From positions 2,666,001-2,730,000 of the forward strand of contig NC_092363.1 in the NCBI RefSeq assembly GCF_030848805.1: a stretch of 64,000 nucleotides of DNA. The letters run 5' to 3'. Source of the DNA: Temnothorax longispinosus. Taxonomy: Eukaryota > Arthropoda > Insecta > Hymenoptera > Formicidae. Of this stretch, positions 60,588 through 64,000 are shown one piece after another (within the stretch, counting starts at the first letter, position 1; the number at the start of each line of letters is the position of its first letter). The notes beneath the pieces were generated by a model. The model had not been told where the DNA came from, searched no databases, and saw only the letters and a program-made list of their open reading frames with translations. A program made the translations under genes and the position numbers.

Positions 60588-60807
60588 CGTCTGCGCTAAT
60601 CTATGTACGTGGGGCTCGGATGGGCGATATACCAACATTTCCAACCGTGTCCATCCATCAGACGACTTTTTTCAGGGACGCAATGGTTATATGGCTCGGT
60701 GGAACGTACCACGTAGCAATTATGCGCGTGTCCATCTCGTCATCAGGTCTAATGAAAAAACTTTCCTTGATGGAGCAGGCGAACGAAATTCTATAGCCAC
60801 GCGACGA
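60588..60807 (+). CDS. candidate internal coding exon, function unknown
   Basis: A 220-bp block between a strong acceptor (CTCTGACCCAGTCCCTTTCA then G, ending 60587) and a consensus donor CGA|GTAAGT at 60807/60808. The frame set by an upstream in-frame ATG (60562) gives 73 codons starting VCANLCTWGSDGRYTN and ending NSIATRR, with balanced composition, two Cys and two Trp; the donor is phase 0. No family recognised. Against it: a second plus frame (60485-60796) and a minus frame (60658-60906) are also open here, so openness is weak evidence, and no partner exon was identified on either side. It could be chance splice-like flanks in a GC-moderate region. Confidence 0.28.
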
Positions 60808-61582
60808 GTAAGTAAATAGGCTACACAGCGCGGCACAGATAGAACACAGACTTTGATATTCGCACTTTAAGTGACGGCGGTGGACTGGCAAGCCACCCAT
60901 TTTCATTACGTATCCGGGATGGGTACCGCGGAACCGGAAGTTCGACCGTTACGCCGGAGAAGCAAACTGAAAAAAAAAAGGAGAACTTTCGAGGGCGTAA
61001 GGGAGTTGACCTGGTTTCACCGCGGTAATTACTATGCGTACCCAGTACATCTCCGGCTCTGACGTTTCACCGATGCAATTCGTAAATTCTCGACGAAACC
61101 GCAGGCGCGCATTAATATCTTGGCTTAATATTTTCTCTGCATGCGCAAATACTTTTCCGGTATAAAATGTTTTAACCAATTTTAATGAAAAAAAGCAAAT
61201 CGTTAGATGAAAAGTTATGAAAACCGCATATACGTTTACTTTTTATAATATTTTCTACTTTACAAATGCTAATCTTTTCCTATTTTACAGATGTTTTTTG
61301 TGACAGACGAATGAAATCCAAGCGGGCCTGATTATGTTTAACGCTAAACGCGCAATGTACCAGCTTCGCGCGGATTATCAACGTTAGACAGCGGGAGAGA
61401 AGACTTGCGTCTAGCATAAAAGATTAATTCGGCGATTAGTGGCGAAACTGGCGCGAAATCCTCGAAATCGTCGGCGTGTGTAAGACGTCACGGTCGGAGG
61501 ATTAGGCAAACAAATAATCGAGTACGACAGCTTCGGTGTCGACGAAAGGAGAGGAGAGGATAGGAGAAAGGGGTGTGTGAGA

Positions 61583-61620
<38 letters not shown>

Positions 61621-64000
61621 TCAAGCTTATCTGTGAGGTTGCATTCCACATCGTTTCGTCGCCGACAGTTATGACGACGCTGAGCGGACACGTAGATTAA
61701 CCAAAAAAATCCATTTAGCCGCCCTGGATAGATGAGAGCGCCGAGGATCGTATTCCGAATTATCCCAACGAGTTCATTCGAGAAATATCAGCGAAGGGAT
61801 AATCCGACGAGGACGAGGGACGAGGCGTTATCCTACCCGGAGCTCATCGTTCGTCGTGTCACGGTTTAAGGACCCCGAGCTTCTAGGCACGCTACGCAGC
61901 CCGATTTACCATCACGATATTTGCATGATGTCTACCACTTTGATGCCCGACACGTGATGTACGCGCGGAATAAGCAAGGAGTGCCTGTTGTCGCGTTTGA
62001 TGCCGCACAGCCTGGTCGATCAGGCTAATGGGCTGGCTGCTGCTCTTTCTCTTTATGAGAAGAATAATTGCGCGTTCATATCGTAAGCGGTGTTGGGCTT
62101 GCCTGCATAATTACACGCTTGTAAATAAAGACGGGCGTTTTTCAGTCCTAGCATATATTTTGCAAGCAAAAATTACGTACGTATGATCAAGTCAGAGTTA
62201 ATCCTAGCTAGCCACACTTACAATTAGTTCCGAGTCCTTAATTCGCCACACTTCGGTCTGTGAGACGGCTCGACTTTGTCGCATTGTCATTTTCACTCTA
62301 ATTAATATTTTTAAACTTGTAATGCAGGAATTGGAAATACAGAATTTGAATAAGATGTTTATGATAATATCATCAAGCCAAGAAAATTATTTGAGTTAAA
62401 CTGAATTTATTATAAAGAAACTAGAAAATTATTTTATTATGTAAAAACTAGAAAATAAAAAAACGTTCAGCGATCCACTATGTGGCCGGGCTAGGGTTAA
62501 ATGTCAAGCAGGAGGAGGAACAGTTGTCGTAATGCGGGCAATGATAACTTAAATTAAAGCGGCTAAGACCGAAGTACAATGAGGTTAGCTCTGTCGGGGT
62601 CGTTTTCAGATAAAGCCAGGAAATACCGGCGTCTGGAAAAATTTCTCACGAATGGCCGCCGCGTCAGGAGTTCAGCCGAGCGACAACAGATAACGCGGAG
62701 CGTCCACGTTCTTAAATCGCGCGAAAAACACAATAAATCAGACCGATGTATCTTAAGATTCGGGACGGCGCGCGTTAAGATCCGAAGTGCTCTTCAAATA
62801 CGTCACGAAGTTTCTGTTTTGTAGGTAAACTTGGACGCGAATGCGGACGTTTAGCTCGCTGCAATGCATGCGTGTTAACTTTTGCTAACTTCGATGGAAT
62901 TACAACGTCGCAAATCAGGCTTTTCAGTACATTTCAGCAAGTAAAGTATAACTACCGCGATTTCTTTTTCTTTTAAGGCATCGTCGCGCGGTTTTGAAAT
63001 TCAATTTTACGATTTTTACAATAGTCCTCGAGGAATTTCGCGGATTTAATTAGCGCAGTTTTATAAAATCGTAAATCTTTATGTCTACTACGTAACATAT
63101 ATCTATCCAGGATGAAAATGAAAAGCCTAATTTTACGAAGACTCGTATGCACGGTAATCCCCGTTGAGCACGTTTCGTTGTGGCTGAAGAGTTTCTACTC
63201 TCATGCGTGGCGCTTAATTAAAACCCCATGTTGATGAAGGGCGACGCAATGACTGCTGTCTAATGCATACGCTTGCCAATTAAGATAATTCTCGAGTGAC
63301 GTCAGACAAAGGGACGAGACAATACGCGTTTTGATATATCTGCCTGTTCTTTCTCCTCTCTATCTTTCCGTAATATAGCTTTGAAAAAATAATTTGGCTT
63401 CTTAATACTTTTTTTTAAGAATATGCGAATGACCAAATAACAATATGACATAAAAAAAATATGTACACCTTTTATGTACACCTTTTATGGTCTTTCTTTT
63501 CGTTTAGACAGCATTGCGAGCCAACGTTAACGCATTGCATCGAATGGTCGCATAAACTGCATGATGTTTATGCGCAAAAATATGTGCGGAGTAAAATTAA
63601 GTGAACGACGACGCCTCGACGTCAGCCATTACCGGCCGACGCTTTTACACTGATCTCGATCTTAACGCGCTTTGCGGTGGTTGACGTTTTTCTTTCCCTA
63701 GCTTTCATGCACGCGTTTATGTCGTATAAAGTTCGGCGGGTTAAGAGCGACAAAAAAGGCTCGTAAATGCAGCGCGCGGAAATTGCGGACGGGTTCCTTT
63801 CCGGGCAGAGCACCCGATTGACGAGTCGGGCGTTGCCTCGAGGTCTGCTTCGACATTATACATTTTTTTTTTACGGTCGTTAAATCGAGGTGTATTATCC
63901 GCGACGTTGTCCAGAATCGTGCCCCCGCTCTCGTTTTAAAGCATTTCTGGTCCCAAACTATTCCGCGCTGATCGACTACAATTAAAACGACGAACGACCG
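60808..64000. other. no gene recognised; GA microsatellite and minor repeats
   Basis: (GA)15 at 61588-61617. TATGTACACCTTT is doubled at 63460-63488. CpG-rich tracts at 61640-62060 and 63600-63850 hold only short frames. Confidence 0.45.

Overview
This 64 kb window looks like insect nuclear DNA, most likely hymenopteran and perhaps ant. The case rests on AT-rich but CpG-tolerant sequence, long GA/TC microsatellites, spliceosomal-type exon boundaries, a tRNA-derived SINE and many short inverted-repeat DNA transposons with TA, TTA or TTAA-type target sites. The assignment is inference; no species marker is present. There is no bacterial-style gene organisation, no rRNA gene, no CRISPR array and no intact conserved protein that I recognise. 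It reads as intergenic or intronic DNA with heavy transposon load.

Layout. 0-17 kb: scattered inverted-repeat elements, including a three-copy family (3271, 5896, 16401), a doublet of hairpin elements (5099-5378), a piggyBac-like MITE (9964-10229) and a composite fold-back (15409-15791). 18-27 kb: a direct duplication, a TTA-flanked MITE, a 44-bp near-perfect hairpin, and a 122-bp GA array. 27-36 kb is the densest mobile-element cluster: two abutting MITEs, a 1.04 kb TA-flanked element carrying an inner fold-back, a mariner transposase relic, a second composite fold-back, a 953-bp palindrome inside a larger diverged inverted duplication, an irregular repeat element inside an 11-bp minisatellite, and two MITEs sharing CACGG termini. 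36-44.6 kb is mostly featureless, with a CA/CG array and an old GC-rich duplication.

44.6-52 kb is the most gene-like part. A short Pro/Lys-rich first exon (44638-44692) is followed by two tandem copies (A, about 45.1-48.4 kb; B, about 49.4-52.0 kb) of a segment carrying a terminal coding exon and a 3' exon. Copy B keeps an open exon in phase with exon 1 (predicted 60-aa protein); copy A has an in-phase stop. Copy A carries a SINE and a piggyBac-type MITE that copy B lacks, so copy B preserves both empty sites. The exon appears to have diverged more than the flanking introns.

52-64 kb: two tandem duplications, a compact multi-branched palindrome (56558-56641), a possible unassigned coding exon (60588-60807), and otherwise GC-variable DNA without recognisable genes. 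Alignments were made by eye, so boundaries are approximate to a few bases and identities are qualitative.
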